Positions 55,601-64,000 of a DNA stretch of 64,000 nt are shown here, one piece after another. The DNA lies in NCBI GenBank assembly GCA_034231615.1, contig CM067306.1:35670019-35734018 (forward strand), given 5' to 3'. The notes beneath the pieces are model-generated. The model was not told the DNA's origin, did not search any database, and worked only from the letters and a program-made list of their open reading frames with translations. Source of the stretch: Meghimatium bilineatum. Its lineage: Eukaryota; Mollusca; Gastropoda; Stylommatophora; Philomycidae. The translations under genes were made by a program, and so were the position numbers. How positions within the stretch are numbered: the stretch's first letter is position 1; each line of letters starts with the position of its first letter.

Positions 55601-58600
55601 AGCTCTATGGGACACTGTATGAACTACAAAAGACAGTGAGTTTTATTAAGGAGACAGAATTGCAGATATAGACATGTTTCAAGTGAACGAAAGAAGAAGA
55701 AGAATCTGAGAACTAACAAATAATCCTAACTTGACCTTTTATCAATGCCATGCTCATTGCAGGTACAAAAGAACATCAATGAGATAGCAGACAGGATTAT
55801 GATGAAGGAACTTATAGTCTTCTATCATGTTGATGATAGATGAACAAGATATGAGGGATGGTCAAAAACTGATGCCTCCTAATTTTTTATCTAAGTAAAT
55901 ACTGTATCAGTGTGCAATTTGTTAATTTTGCGAGAATCTGCAAACACTCTTCTGCACTGTATAACATAACCAACTGTTTCATTAACAGATTGCAACACAG
56001 TAACTGTTTACAAATGGCTGCCAAAGAAATATGGTTAAAACAACAATATGCCATATAATTTCTCGTCTGTGTGTTGTCGGGGCCTGAAAGGGGAGCAAAT
56101 GATAGCAACACTGTTTACCTTCCATGCATGTCGTACGAGGCGACTAAGGAGGTTATGGGTTGGAGTTGGCTGTCCCATCCCATATAGGGCCAGTGACCCA
56201 AAGCCATGCTGAAGTCGGATGTGTCAGGCCAAAAGGCACAGATATCGCAGCAATACTGTAAACTATGACACAACGCATTCCGTTCTCCGGACTACATCCT
56301 GCTGATCTGCAGGAGTTTGAGAACGAATGCAGAAGATATAATTTCTGAATGCTGAAGGCGAGACCCTAATTAGCATCCACGAACATTTCTAGAATGTTTA
56401 TGGAGATTCAACAATGGATATTTACACTGTCCAACATAGGGTACATCATTGTGACGAAGCTGAAATAGGTCAATCCTCAATGAATGACATAAAGCGGATT
56501 GGTCATCTGTCTACTGTAGTGACACCACATAACATTTATAGAGTTGATGACATCATTTGTGGTGACCATCAGATAACACTGAATGAACTGCATGCCATGT
56601 TGTCCATTAGTAAAGGTAGTCTCCAGAACATCATAAAGATCTGGATTATTCAAAAGTTTGTGTATGTTGGGTGCCCAGAATTCTGACAGACTGACATAAA
56701 GAAACAAGAAAACCATAGCCATTAACCTTAGGCACCATTATGAAACTGAAGAAGATTAGTTTTTATCACATATTTTGACAGGCAATGAGACTTGAGTTCA
56801 TTTTCTTTTAAACCAGAATCCAAGAGTCAGTCAATGGAATGGCATCACTCATCGCAAACAAGAAAGAAGTTCAAAAGTTCACCATCTGTAGGGAAAGTTA
56901 TGGCATGCGTGTTTTGGAATGAGAAGTGACTGATGCGATTGGGGAATTTGTCTGGACAGTATTGCCACATCCCCCTTACAGTCCAAATCTTGCACCTTCA
57001 GACTTCCATCTGTTTGGACCACTAAAAGAATATCTACACAGACATCACTTTAAGGACACCAACAACTTTAAACACGCTGTACGCAAATTGATTTAGGAAA
57101 CAAGACACACATGTTTTACTGTGCTTGTGCAAAGATGGGAAAAAGCTGTATAAATTTATGGAGACTGCATTGAGAAATACATTTTTTAAGTATTACAGAC
57201 TACATGTTAATGTGAGTTTTATCTATTTTTGTGCCTATATAATTAAATTATAAATTAGGGACATTACTTTTTTTTATCATTTCTTGTATATTAAATTTTC
57301 TTAATGATTGGCTATTACATGTGGCTGCTCGATGATGAATCTACTGAACGATTGTGGGGAAATTATGTACTAAATGTGGCACAAGTAAGATCTGTTAGAG
57401 CCGGGAACTGTAAGCATTCATACCTTCCGATATCTTCTGGATTAGATTAAACACCTATGGATTTTACCTGGAGTGCTATGACATAGCCATGCATGTAACA
57501 CTAGCAAAATTACTGAATACATAAATAGTGTTCAAAATTTCATAATTGTTGAAATGTTCTATATAGGTAATGATTCTATTATTATTATCATTATTATTAA
57601 CACTTAGTAAATATGGGAAAACATCCACAATGTTACAAGCTGCTTTAAGTAAATTGTGATAAGACATTCCTCGATGACAAGAGATGTTTTTCAAGGTATG
57701 TTGGAGGGTGAAGTAGACGAGGTAGCCAGAAGAAGACATGGCTGGATAATATCAAGGACTGGACAGAGTGTGAAGTTTCCAAACTCATCAGGATGGTATA
57801 GGATATATATGTGTGGAGATCTTTCTGCATCAAATGTCTCAATGTGACATCCTTATGATCTTGACGGGTTATGGGTTTTATTATTATATTCTTATTATAT
57901 GTGAAACTTACTATATGATTTCAAATAAAATGACTGCTAGTAAAAATGGGGACGACTAAGAGCCACTTGATGTGACACCTTGTCATTTCAATAGTTGACC
58001 AAATTTAACTATTATAGAATGTCTAGCATATTTCCTTGGTGACCAAAATCTACAGTAGTCATATGTGCTATAATACTTCAGTATTACTGCTGGTAGTCAT
58101 ATGTGCTATAATACTTCAGTATTACTGCTGGTAGTCATATGTGCTATAATACTTCAGTATTACTGCTGGTAGTCATATGTGCTATAATACTTCAGTATTA
58201 CCGCTGCTAGTCATATGTGCTATAATACTTCAGTATTACCGCTGGTAGTCATATGTGCTATAATACTTTAGTATTACTGCTGGTAGTCATATGTGCTATA
58301 ATACTTCAGTATTACTGCAGGTAGTCATATGTGCTATAATACTTCAGTATTACTGCTGGTAGTCATATGTTCTATAATACTTCAGTATTACTGCAGGTAG
58401 TCATATGTGCTATAATACTTCAGTAATACTGCTGGTAGTCATATGTGCTATAATACTTCAGTATTACCGCAGGTAGTCATATGTGCTATAATACTTCAGT
58501 AATACTGCTGGTAGTCATACGTGCCATAATAATTAAGTGATACTACAACCATTGCAATATTATTAAACACAACAGATTCATGATAGTACCTCATTCAAAT

Positions 58601-61600
58601 ATGGATGTGTCCACAAAATATAGTCATTCAATTTTGGATATGAGCAAATTATTTCAATAATCTTGAGTTTTAGACAGGGAAATTTGTACCATACTTCCAA
58701 AATAATGAAAAAGAAATGGCCAGCATTATAATTATATTGAACTCTTGAAATAATTCTGGACTTTCAAATTCATTCAGTAAACACAAACATTCATTATTAC
58801 AACTAGAAAATTTATGGATATGATTTATGCTCTAGGACATGAATTCCATTTTATCCAAATTTTTCAATATTCTCAATATCTCCAAAATTTGCTCCTTGGT
58901 AATGGCAAATAAGTACACTCTGGAATTGCTGATCAGCATATTGTTATGAGTAAACACCCCCAAAAAATGCAATGATAGATGGTGATTGTTATCCTACCGC
59001 CAGAGAACAATCCAGGTTAATTGTTAAGTTAGGTGTACTCTTGGCCACTTGCTGAAGCATGAACACAAGCACAACGAATAGGGAGTTGATGAGGAAAAAT
59101 GCCAAAAAAGTCTTGTTCCTCAGCTCCAACAAATCTTCCTTCACCTAAGAGAAAATAAATGATATACTGACATATATATATATGAGGGCAAGTCAATAAG
59201 TAAGTCGCAAAGTTCTGTGGGATGACAGGAAAATGTAGTAGGTCGTTCTAAAGATTACATTAGGTAACAGTAACATCGAACTTTATGTTGCCATTCATTA
59301 GGTGGCACCAAGTGTTAGATGCACAGCATATAAAAAATAATAGTGACTGTACTTATGGAGTGTACAATCAAAGAACAGGGTGATGCTGTGCAATTTCTTT
59401 TTTGGGGGGATGGGGGGGATTAAAAGGACTGCTTGCAAAGAACATTCATAAGAAATTGCTTACTGTTTATGCTCACAAATGTTAATCCCGTAACGTGGTG
59501 CATAACTGGGTAGAAATCTGTCCAGTGGGTGGAGGAGATGATTAGAAGTGAAAGGCGAGTATCGATAGACTCTATTGCAGCTATAATAGGGTGCTCATAT
59601 AGTTCAGCATACAGTGTATTGCATGATCAATTGAAATTTCAGAAAGTGTGCACAAGGTGGGTACCTAGACAACTGACGGACAGACGAAGACAAAATGAAC
59701 AGATTAGGTCTGTCCTTCCATACGCAGATGAAGGAGAAGACATGTCAAACAGGATTATTACTGAAAACAAATCATGGGAGCATCACTACCAATTCGAAAC
59801 AAAGCATGCATCAGTGCAATGGAAATATCATTCTTCACCTTGTGTACAAAAATTCAAGGTTACTGCCTTAGCAGGGAAGGTTATGGCTGACAGTGTTCTG
59901 GGATTGTCAAGGGATGCTTCTAACCAATTTCAAGATGAAAGGTGACATTCTGAAACATACTGTGATGTTCTGTTGATGCTTCAGGATGTAATTCGAAGAA
60001 AATGTCCAGGCCTGTTGATTAAAGGAGCACTGCTCCTTCATGACAATGCCAGACCACATTTGGCTCATTTAACTCTGGAGAGAATCGACCATCTAGGGTG
60101 GGAACTTCTGGAACATCCACCTTACAGCCCCAACTTAGCCCCTAGGAATTCCAAATTTTTGATCCACTGAAAATTCACCTTGGCTGGAGATATTTCACAA
60201 ATGATGCAGAAATTGAATGTGAAGTGAAAAATGTGGTTTAGAAAATAGAGCACACAGTTCTATGCAGCAAGTTTGGGAGGACTGATAAAATGATGGGATA
60301 AGTGCATCAATGTTGGTGAAAATTCTCCAGACTACATCCTGCTAATCTGCGGGAGTTTGAGAACGAATGCAGAAGAAGAAGTTATCATCATAATTTTTTT
60401 TACAGCCATTTGTGACTTATTTACTTGCCCTCGTACAAAGTGAGCAGCTTTAAACCAGTCAGAAACAGCCAATATCTATATTTATTTGGATAATATGTAC
60501 GCTCGAGTATTATTTAATTATTTAGCAACAATATTATTGTTACCCAGTGTTCCTGGGTTCATTCCCTAGTTGAGGTGGGTATGTTTTTCAGGTCCTGGGT
60601 CGACCCAGCCTTAACTTGGTACTGGATTAGTCTGGGAAAATAAAAATTCCAAGGTAGAGGAGATGGCTACCGCCCTCATATAGCAGAGCCACTTAAATCT
60701 GAGATCGTTAACATCTCACACCCATACAGCATTAATAAATGCTATGGGTTAACTTTAACAATATCAGACTACATTTCAGTGTTCTAGTAACAATATCAGA
60801 CTTATAATTCAGTGTTTAGTTAACAATCTCAGACCAAATGTCAGGAGATTAAGATGTGATAGCTGTAGAATTAAACCAAATATTGAAGATTTTAAAAATA
60901 TAGTTACAATACAACAGCAGTTGGTTTATCACCTTTTTCTCATGCTGGTCATCTTTTTCCAGGGGATACAAGTACTGACCAATTAATTCTTTCCAGAATG
61001 TATTCTCTCTCACCAATAGTTCAGGAGCCCTGACAGCATTTAGAGTCTCTAGCCAGTGTTTTCTATGGTTATGTGGTGACACATTATTGGCTGAAATAAA
61101 TACTAGTTTTTAAATAATGTTAACAACAAAATAAGAAATCAATATAGTTCAGGCAGGTTTTAGACAGAACAGAAGTACTAGTGATCACATCTTCAACATG
61201 AGAATATAACAGAGAAGTGTAGAGTATACAACAAAGAGATATACACCTCTTCCATAAACTACTAAAAGGCATTTGACTGCGTAAAACACCAAATTATGGA
61301 ACATAATGGAAAGCATGGGCTTCCCACACCATCTCATATTGTTAATTAAAATGCTTTATCAGAAACAATAGGCTTCTGTCCGCCTCAATGGAGAAACATA
61401 TGACTGGTTTGGGATTCAAAAAGGAGTCAGACAGGGATGCATCCTCTCACCACATCTTTTTCACATATATGCAGAAAATATCATGCAAAATGTACAAGAC
61501 CCATACTATGAACAGTTTCAGCCTCTTAATATTGGAGGATGAGATTCCATAAATTAGGTATGCAGAGGACACCACCCCAATATCATGAAGTTCCACAGGT

Positions 61601-63850
61601 TTAGAACACATGGTAATTATGTCAATTAAACACTGTAGCGAGGCACAAAATATTTTCCTGAATATAGAAAAATAAAAAAATAATGCATATCAACAGAAAT
61701 AAACTCACATCTACAATATTCATTGACAAAGAACAACTAGAAAATGTCAGTAACTTAATATCTCGGGTCAATCATCAACCTCACAGGAAATTGCTCAGCA
61801 GAGATCAGAAAGAGATTAGCAATGGCCCTACAAAAAACATCACAGGTGAGAAACTTATGCAAGTGGCAAACAGAATAAGTGGTATACTTAATCAAGTATA
61901 AATGTTACTATAAAATCCTATCAATATTAAAAATAAATAACTAGCAATAAAACAAAGAACAAAAGCAATTTTTCAGGTTATGGTCCAACAGGGATCTTTC
62001 TAAAAAAAAACCCATAACAATAAAAAAAATACACAAAACCGTAAAAATATTTAAAACTGGGATGACTTGGACATGTTTTTCTCATGACAATGTATCCCAT
62101 TAATTTCTTCCTGTTGGATCGTAATGCGGAAAATTGTCCTTGTTCTTTGTTTTATTTCTAGTTATTTATTTTTAATATTGATAGGATTTTATAGTAACCT
62201 TTAGGCCTCTATACTTGATTCAGTATACTACTTATTCATTTGGTTACTGTGGCACTCTCCATTTTGTTGGACACCCTCTGATATTTTGACTATTAATATT
62301 TGCAAATAGAATAACAAAGTTACAACTATTAAGCAGTTATATTTTTCCAGTGGCAACATGTGGTTTGATTTCTTATTCACTGCGGTATTACTCCAGCATG
62401 TCTCAGCCTCAGCTAAATGGCTACATTTATCCAACTATAGAATTATCACTCTAAACGAAAACACAATGAATTGCACAATGAAAAGCCAATTGGCTTGCTC
62501 CATGAAATATGTTTGTGCACAAATACTTCTATCGGCTCGCAAAGCCAGTCACAAAAGCTAGCTTGGGTAGGACCTGAATGTTTACACATCCATGACCACC
62601 ATCAGAGATCAAATGAGATCAGGGTACAAAGCCAGAGGAAGACCATGGAAAAGATGGATAGATAATGTCAGGGACATCCTGAACAGACACGGTCATAGCA
62701 CAGCCGAGGCCACACATCTGGCTTTAGAATGTAAGCTCGAGCTCCAATCACACTTTACGCTTAAGGGCAAGAGTGGATGATAAAACCACTGGGGAAAGTG
62801 CAGGTCTTCTGAAGATGACTTAGCAATCCATATAGTGTTAGTGGCTGTTGAGGGTGTCTATAAACCTGGCAGTTTAAAGGAAAGGGCAGTCAATACAGAT
62901 GTGTTTCATAGGGATAAGAGCAGTGTCCTGTTCGAAACTGAAACAAAAACATTATTGATTTGTCCTGCAGAATTTGTTATGTTGTCATTGTCCTATGGTC
63001 ATGTCCTTTCACTAGTACATTTGACCAATGTCAACTCATTTGCACATCTGTTCAGCTAAATTTTCCTAGTGTTGTTTCTGAGAATCTGTGTTATTATACT
63101 GCAAGGTCTTTCCTTTTGCTGTTTTGAGGCACCTTATTTTGCATGACTTCTATTTCTATTTCGTGATAGATTTCTATGTCCAGGATCTATTGCAAGGTCA
63201 CACTGGTTGAATACACAGAGATAATATTATGTACCATTCTTGTTAGATAGATCCTGATTTTCAAAGGAATATATAAACTTGTTTGTTTGTTTATTACTGG
63301 ATTTACCTTTCTTGAGAAAGTCATGCCCTTTTCAACCGTGAAATAGTTTTCTTTGGTTATATCAGGCTTATCTTGTGGTCGAATGACCTGGGTGGTGTCC
63401 TGTTAGGAACTGAGGGAATGACCTGGGTTCTGGTCTGTCCTGAAAAGGATATTAAATAGTGGGGGGAGAGGGGGGATTAACAGCCCTTTGCCAAGATAAT
63501 AGTACTTAATTTTGACCACCAACCCAATAAGGTTGAATACTCTGGGAGGGGTACCCTAAACTTTACTGGTTTCTAAGTATGAAATGTCATGTCCTATTTT
63601 CCTAGACAAGTATGGGGTTAAACCCCTCAATAACATTCTCCCCCACTCTTCCCCACCACTACTAGACCTTGATCCCTAGTATCTTCCAAAGAAACCTGTA
63701 ACTGGTAACAGAATTAACAATGACCTACCTTGGTGAGAGTTGCTATCTGAGTTGTGTCCCATCATAACACTGTTCTCTATATGAGCCAATTGCTGTTGTA
63801 TATGTTGTTTGTTAGAGTCGACATCTACAGTTCTGGAGCAGCAAATACAA
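49290..63850 (-). CDS. CHS: Chitin synthase gene, seven 3'-terminal exons
   Basis: Membrane-bound family-2 glycosyltransferase that makes chitin from UDP-GlcNAc. Seven - strand exons (63850-63729, 61090-60933, 59144-58998, 54473-54308, 53411-53283, 51907-51771, 49643-49290) have GT..AG borders and compatible phases. They join to about 403 residues plus stop. Recognition rests on the animal chitin synthase C-terminal order: a Cys-rich HIENSV segment after the catalytic core, TFWKELIGQYLYPLEKD, ELRNKTFLAFFLINSLFVVL (first membrane span), then GFEPISLAFMLVFGIVLVIQ followed by FFAMMVHRISTFLHI (second span). These align with the insect blocks FWxDLIxKYLxPI, LRNxxxFxFFMxNALFVLIV and LEPIGxVFVFFFALILxIQF-xxMLFHRxxTxxHI. 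The catalytic EDR, QRRRW and SWGTR motifs lie upstream of this window, so enzyme activity cannot be judged. A myosin-head fusion, as in many molluscs, would also be out of view. Confidence 0.88.
50030..51690. repeat. GC-rich block with repeated motifs in chitin synthase intron
   Basis: Clearly richer in G and C than the rest of the window. TCTCGAGCGAGTCTATGC occurs near 50813, 51364 and 51566. Versions of AGGATGAGACCCAGAGG occur near 50733, 51305, 51424 and 51520. On the - strand 50520-50440 encodes REFPCIGCGRGVTNVYHMCL then ACGYYKLAH, a Cys4 zinc-finger-like pattern. Probably a decayed, internally duplicated transposon of a family I do not recognise. Confidence 0.45.
51771..51907 (-). CDS. 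CHS: Chitin synthase exon, basic coiled tail
   Basis: Borders TTGCAG and CAAAG|GTACTG; phase 1 in, phase 0 out. Encodes TETDLEKKTTQREKEKWQRL and a Lys/Arg/Ser-rich continuation to LDEQFTK. The highly charged sequence fits a cytoplasmic tail. Animal chitin synthases often have a predicted coiled coil in this region. Confidence 0.78.
51945..52025. repeat. Short degenerate tandem repeat
   Basis: Four to five units of GGTAAATATGAGA plus CAGSTAAACATGGGA. Confidence 0.8.
52312..52370. repeat. (AAT/AAC)n microsatellite
   Basis: AATAATAACAATGATAATAA and similar; reads as a poly-Asn frame. Confidence 0.95.
52500..52720 (-). mobile_element. LINE tail fragment, decayed
   Basis: Shares CTCCTCCATCCACC-, TTGCAAAATAATTTTGGAAA and a CAAGTTT segment with the family at 10330 and 38570. 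Confidence 0.4.
52780..52895. repeat. About 34-bp tandem repeat
   Basis: Four units of GCAGCTAAAGGTTTAACCAG plus TATCTTCATACTA; an isolated unit is also at 53235-53275. Confidence 0.9.
52920..53230. repeat. Dispersed repeat with internal hairpin, copy 2
   Basis: Collinear with 3065-3440. The hairpin core lies at 53049-53103 (GAGAGCCCC...GGGGCTCTC with GGATCATCC at the centre). Confidence 0.55.
53283..53411 (-). CDS. CHS: Chitin synthase exon, cytoplasmic tail
   Basis: Borders TCATTACAG and TTTGG|GTTAGT; phase 1 at both ends. Encodes SLTGKTSSLTPAVFVDWVKE and a 22-residue acidic remainder ending EQSDL. Placed by phase and open frame between two better supported exons. Confidence 0.8.
53680..53800 (-). 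mobile_element. LINE tail fragment
   Basis: KWRWIKHIIRKNPDKITRQA, then LDGN matches the RWIGHxLRKxPDNITRQALxWNP block of RTE-like LINEs. Confidence 0.75.
53898..54175 (+). mobile_element. SINE (family 1), full-length, diverged
   Basis: GTTGCTGAGACCCAAATGGA at the 5' end, AAAGTAACCCAGAAGCTATG in the middle and AAGAAGAAAT at the 3' end. It sits between two chitin synthase exons. Confidence 0.8.
54308..54473 (-). CDS. CHS: Chitin synthase exon, C-terminal membrane span 2
   Basis: Borders TTTTCAG and GAGAG|GTATAT; phase 0 in, phase 1 out. Encodes FEPISLAFMLVFGIVLVIQF, then FAMMVHRISTFLHIAAVASV. This matches the insect LEPIG...QF-AML-HR-GT-SHILA block. The basic residues after the span suggest a cytoplasmic tail. 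Confidence 0.92.
54650..54970 (-). mobile_element. LINE tail fragment
   Basis: The - strand reads STFCGYIMKRGKMEHIGTTD, then KLKTKREDARQP, related to the + strand segment at 2045-2200. Confidence 0.65.
54955..55002. repeat. 24-bp tandem repeat
   Basis: Two full and one partial unit of AAGAATTTGTTCTATACACA plus TTCT. Confidence 0.85.
55005..55505. other. Intronic sequence, nothing recognised
   Basis: No exon or known repeat found. Confidence 0.45.
55510..55705 (+). mobile_element. LINE 3' end with (GAA)n tail, second copy
   Basis: Nearly identical to 32945-33115. It keeps nine bases (TATTGGCCA) missing from that copy. 5'-truncated within the CxC module; ends GAAAGAAGAAGAAGAATC. Confidence 0.88.
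55852..57286 (+). mobile_element. mariner-type transposon, decayed, with nested SINE
   Basis: Left end TA|TGAGGGATGGTCAAAAACTG. The right end (57240-57286) is a decayed complement (ATTAGGGACATTACTTTTT). Transposase pieces: MAAKEIWLKQQYAI, then after the SINE a helix-turn-helix part (HQITLNELHAMLSISKGSLQ), and the D34D end HPPYSPNLAPSDFHLFGPLK. The frame is broken several times, so it is inactive. Confidence 0.85.
56053..56346 (+). mobile_element. SINE (family 1), full-length, inside the mariner element
   Basis: The SINE 56064-56335 is flanked by ATATAATTTCT (56053-56063 and 56336-56346). The transposase frame continues across when the SINE and one duplicate are ignored. The SINE is therefore younger than the mariner copy. 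Confidence 0.93.
57295..57655. other. Intronic sequence, nothing recognised
   Basis: AT-rich, including a short (ATT)n stretch near 57580. Confidence 0.45.
57660..57900 (+). mobile_element. LINE tail fragment
   Basis: RRHGWLDNIKDWTECEVSKL (shifted frame) matches RGRxxKxWLDNIKxWT LINE ends. Followed by ATGTGACATCCTTATGATCT and GACGGGTTATGGGTTTTATT, the 3' sequence also seen at 1435 and 40093. Confidence 0.65.
58060..58535. repeat. 38-39 bp minisatellite
   Basis: Twelve units of GTAGTCATATGTGCTATAAT plus ACTTCAGTATTACTGCTG, about 500 bases from a chitin synthase exon. Confidence 0.96.
58690..58950. repeat. Relative of the 31580-32097 TTAA element
   Basis: Collinear blocks: TTTCAAATTCATTCAGTAAA, CAAACATTCATTAT and GGTAATGGCAAATAAGTACA. 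Ends less clear; no TTAA pair found. Confidence 0.5.
58998..59144 (-). CDS. CHS: Chitin synthase exon, C-terminal membrane span 1
   Basis: Borders TTCTCTTAG and CTGGCG|GTAGGA, both phase 0. Encodes VKEDLLELRNK, then the hydrophobic span TFLAFFLINSLFVVLVFMLQ, then a loop with an N-glycosylation-type NLT. This is the best conserved block of the visible part. Confidence 0.93.
59181..60435 (+). mobile_element. mariner-type transposon with TA duplications
   Basis: TA at 59181-59182 and 60434-60435. Inverted ends TGAGGGCAAGTCAATAAGTA and, on the opposite strand, CGAGGGCAAGTAAATAAGTC. The transposase is in two broken parts: RRVSIDSIAAIIGCSYSSAY with CTRWVPRQLTD (helix-turn-helix and linker), and LLHDNARPH with EHPPYSPNLAP (catalytic D34D region; the residue after LAP is R, not D). 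Inactive. Confidence 0.88.
60326..60382 (+). mobile_element. SINE (family 1) 3'-end fragment inside the mariner
   Basis: CTCCAGACTACATCCTGCTA, ATCTGCGGGAGTTTGAGAAC and a (GAA)3 tail. Severely 5'-truncated. Confidence 0.78.
60530..60735 (+). mobile_element. Possible SINE with B-box-like motif
   Basis: GGTTCATTCC at 60556-60565 resembles a polymerase III B box (one base short). The sequence that follows has a structured, GC-richer look. Only one copy in the window, so unproven. Confidence 0.3.
60933..61090 (-). CDS. CHS: Chitin synthase exon, FWKELIGQYLYPL segment
   Basis: Encodes a cytoplasmic segment with HRKHWLETLNAV and ENTFWKELIGQYLYPLEKDD. It corresponds to the FWxxLIxKYLxPI block of animal chitin synthases just before the C-terminal membrane spans. 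Borders ATTTCAG and AAAAAG|GTGATA; phase 1 in, phase 0 out. Confidence 0.88.
61140..61910 (+). mobile_element. LINE reverse transcriptase fragment, decayed
   Basis: QAGFRQNRSTSDHIFNM, then FGIQKGVRQGCILSPHLF and IRYAEDT (a degenerate YADDT catalytic box), later EIRKRLAMALQKT in a shifted frame. Includes the central reverse transcriptase motifs missing from the other LINE scraps. Resembles the family of 41276-41960. Confidence 0.85.
61915..62580. other. Intronic sequence, with a short repeat
   Basis: 62230-62285 (TTGGTTACTGTGGCACTCTC, GTTGGACACCCTCTGA) matches the insertion at 26101-26210. Nothing else recognised. Confidence 0.5.
62585..62805 (+). mobile_element. LINE ORF2 C-terminal fragment
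   Basis: RSGYKARGRPWKRWIDNVRD, ILNRHGHSTAEATHLALECK and a 3' end TGGATGATAAAACCACTGGG. Same family, opposite strand, as 960-1345. Confidence 0.8.
62810..63725. other. Intronic sequence, nothing recognised
   Basis: Open frames without domains. A short duplicated phrase GAATGACCTGGGT near 63383 and 63417. Confidence 0.45.
63729..63850 (-). CDS. CHS: Chitin synthase exon (first in window)
   Basis: Acceptor ATTTTCTGGCAG on the - strand; encodes CICCSRTVDVDSNKQHIQQQ, then LAHIENSVMMGHNSDSNSHQ. The cysteine cluster and the Gln-rich, HIE-containing helix match the linker after the SWGTR motif of animal chitin synthases. Donor CAAG|GTAGGT, phase 1. Confidence 0.78.
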
Positions 63851-64000
63851 CTGCCAGAAAATACAGTCAGAATACTTTATTAGCATCATTATCAGGTCAA
63901 ACAAAGGACTAAAAAAAGACAAGAGTAGTTACTTGACTGTAAATGATTCTAGTGGTTCCTGTGCGTTTTAACCCTTAGCCTAATCCCATGTAGTGATATC
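63851..64000. other. Chitin synthase intron, right edge
   Basis: Intron upstream of the exon at 63850; the gene continues beyond the window. Confidence 0.6.

Overview
This is a window of animal nuclear DNA: AT-rich, with small coding exons separated by long introns bounded by GT..AG splice sites, and packed with LINE, SINE and mariner remnants and minisatellites. The only two genes I can support are an animal-type chitin synthase and a TRAK/Milton adaptor. Metazoan chitin synthase with this repeat content points to a protostome invertebrate, most likely a mollusc or other spiralian. The sequence alone does not fix the species.

Region 1 (about 1-29.6 kb) is the 3' three quarters of a trafficking kinesin-binding protein gene (TRAK/Milton) on the + strand. 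Twelve exons between 2477 and 29073 join in consistent phase into one uninterrupted 748-residue reading frame. It runs from the CC1-box (LAARIG) through the coiled coils, the Spindly-like motif (DSLASELE) and the conserved TRAK core to a stop at 29071. The first exons lie upstream of the window. The introns are unusually rich in minisatellites: 30, 39, 35, 42/49 and 37 bp units, among others. They also hold LINE tails, several copies of a (GAA)n-tailed SINE, and a 1.1-kb TTAA-flanked piggyBac-like element.

Region 2 (about 29.6-49.2 kb) separates two convergent genes. I see no host gene in it, only decayed LINE tails, SINE copies, a tRNA-derived SINE, a second TTAA-flanked element inserted in a LINE, an (AT)n tract and AT-rich sequence.

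Region 3 (49.29-63.85 kb) is the 3' part of a chitin synthase gene on the - strand. Seven exons in consistent phase encode about 403 C-terminal residues: the segment after the catalytic core, a juxtamembrane segment, two C-terminal membrane spans and a basic, charged tail. Its introns contain two mariner-type transposons (one carrying a SINE inside it), LINE fragments, a GC-rich repeated block and a 38-39 bp minisatellite.

The two genes have no evident functional link. One is a mitochondrial transport adaptor, the other a membrane polysaccharide synthase. I did not find a new multi-gene system. The most unusual structures are: a SINE flanked by 212-bp direct repeats that include most of a TRAK exon; higher-order structure in the 35-bp satellite; a tandem duplication of a TRAK splice-donor region; a SINE tail that became a minisatellite; and a repeat family whose hairpin is kept by different bases in two copies.
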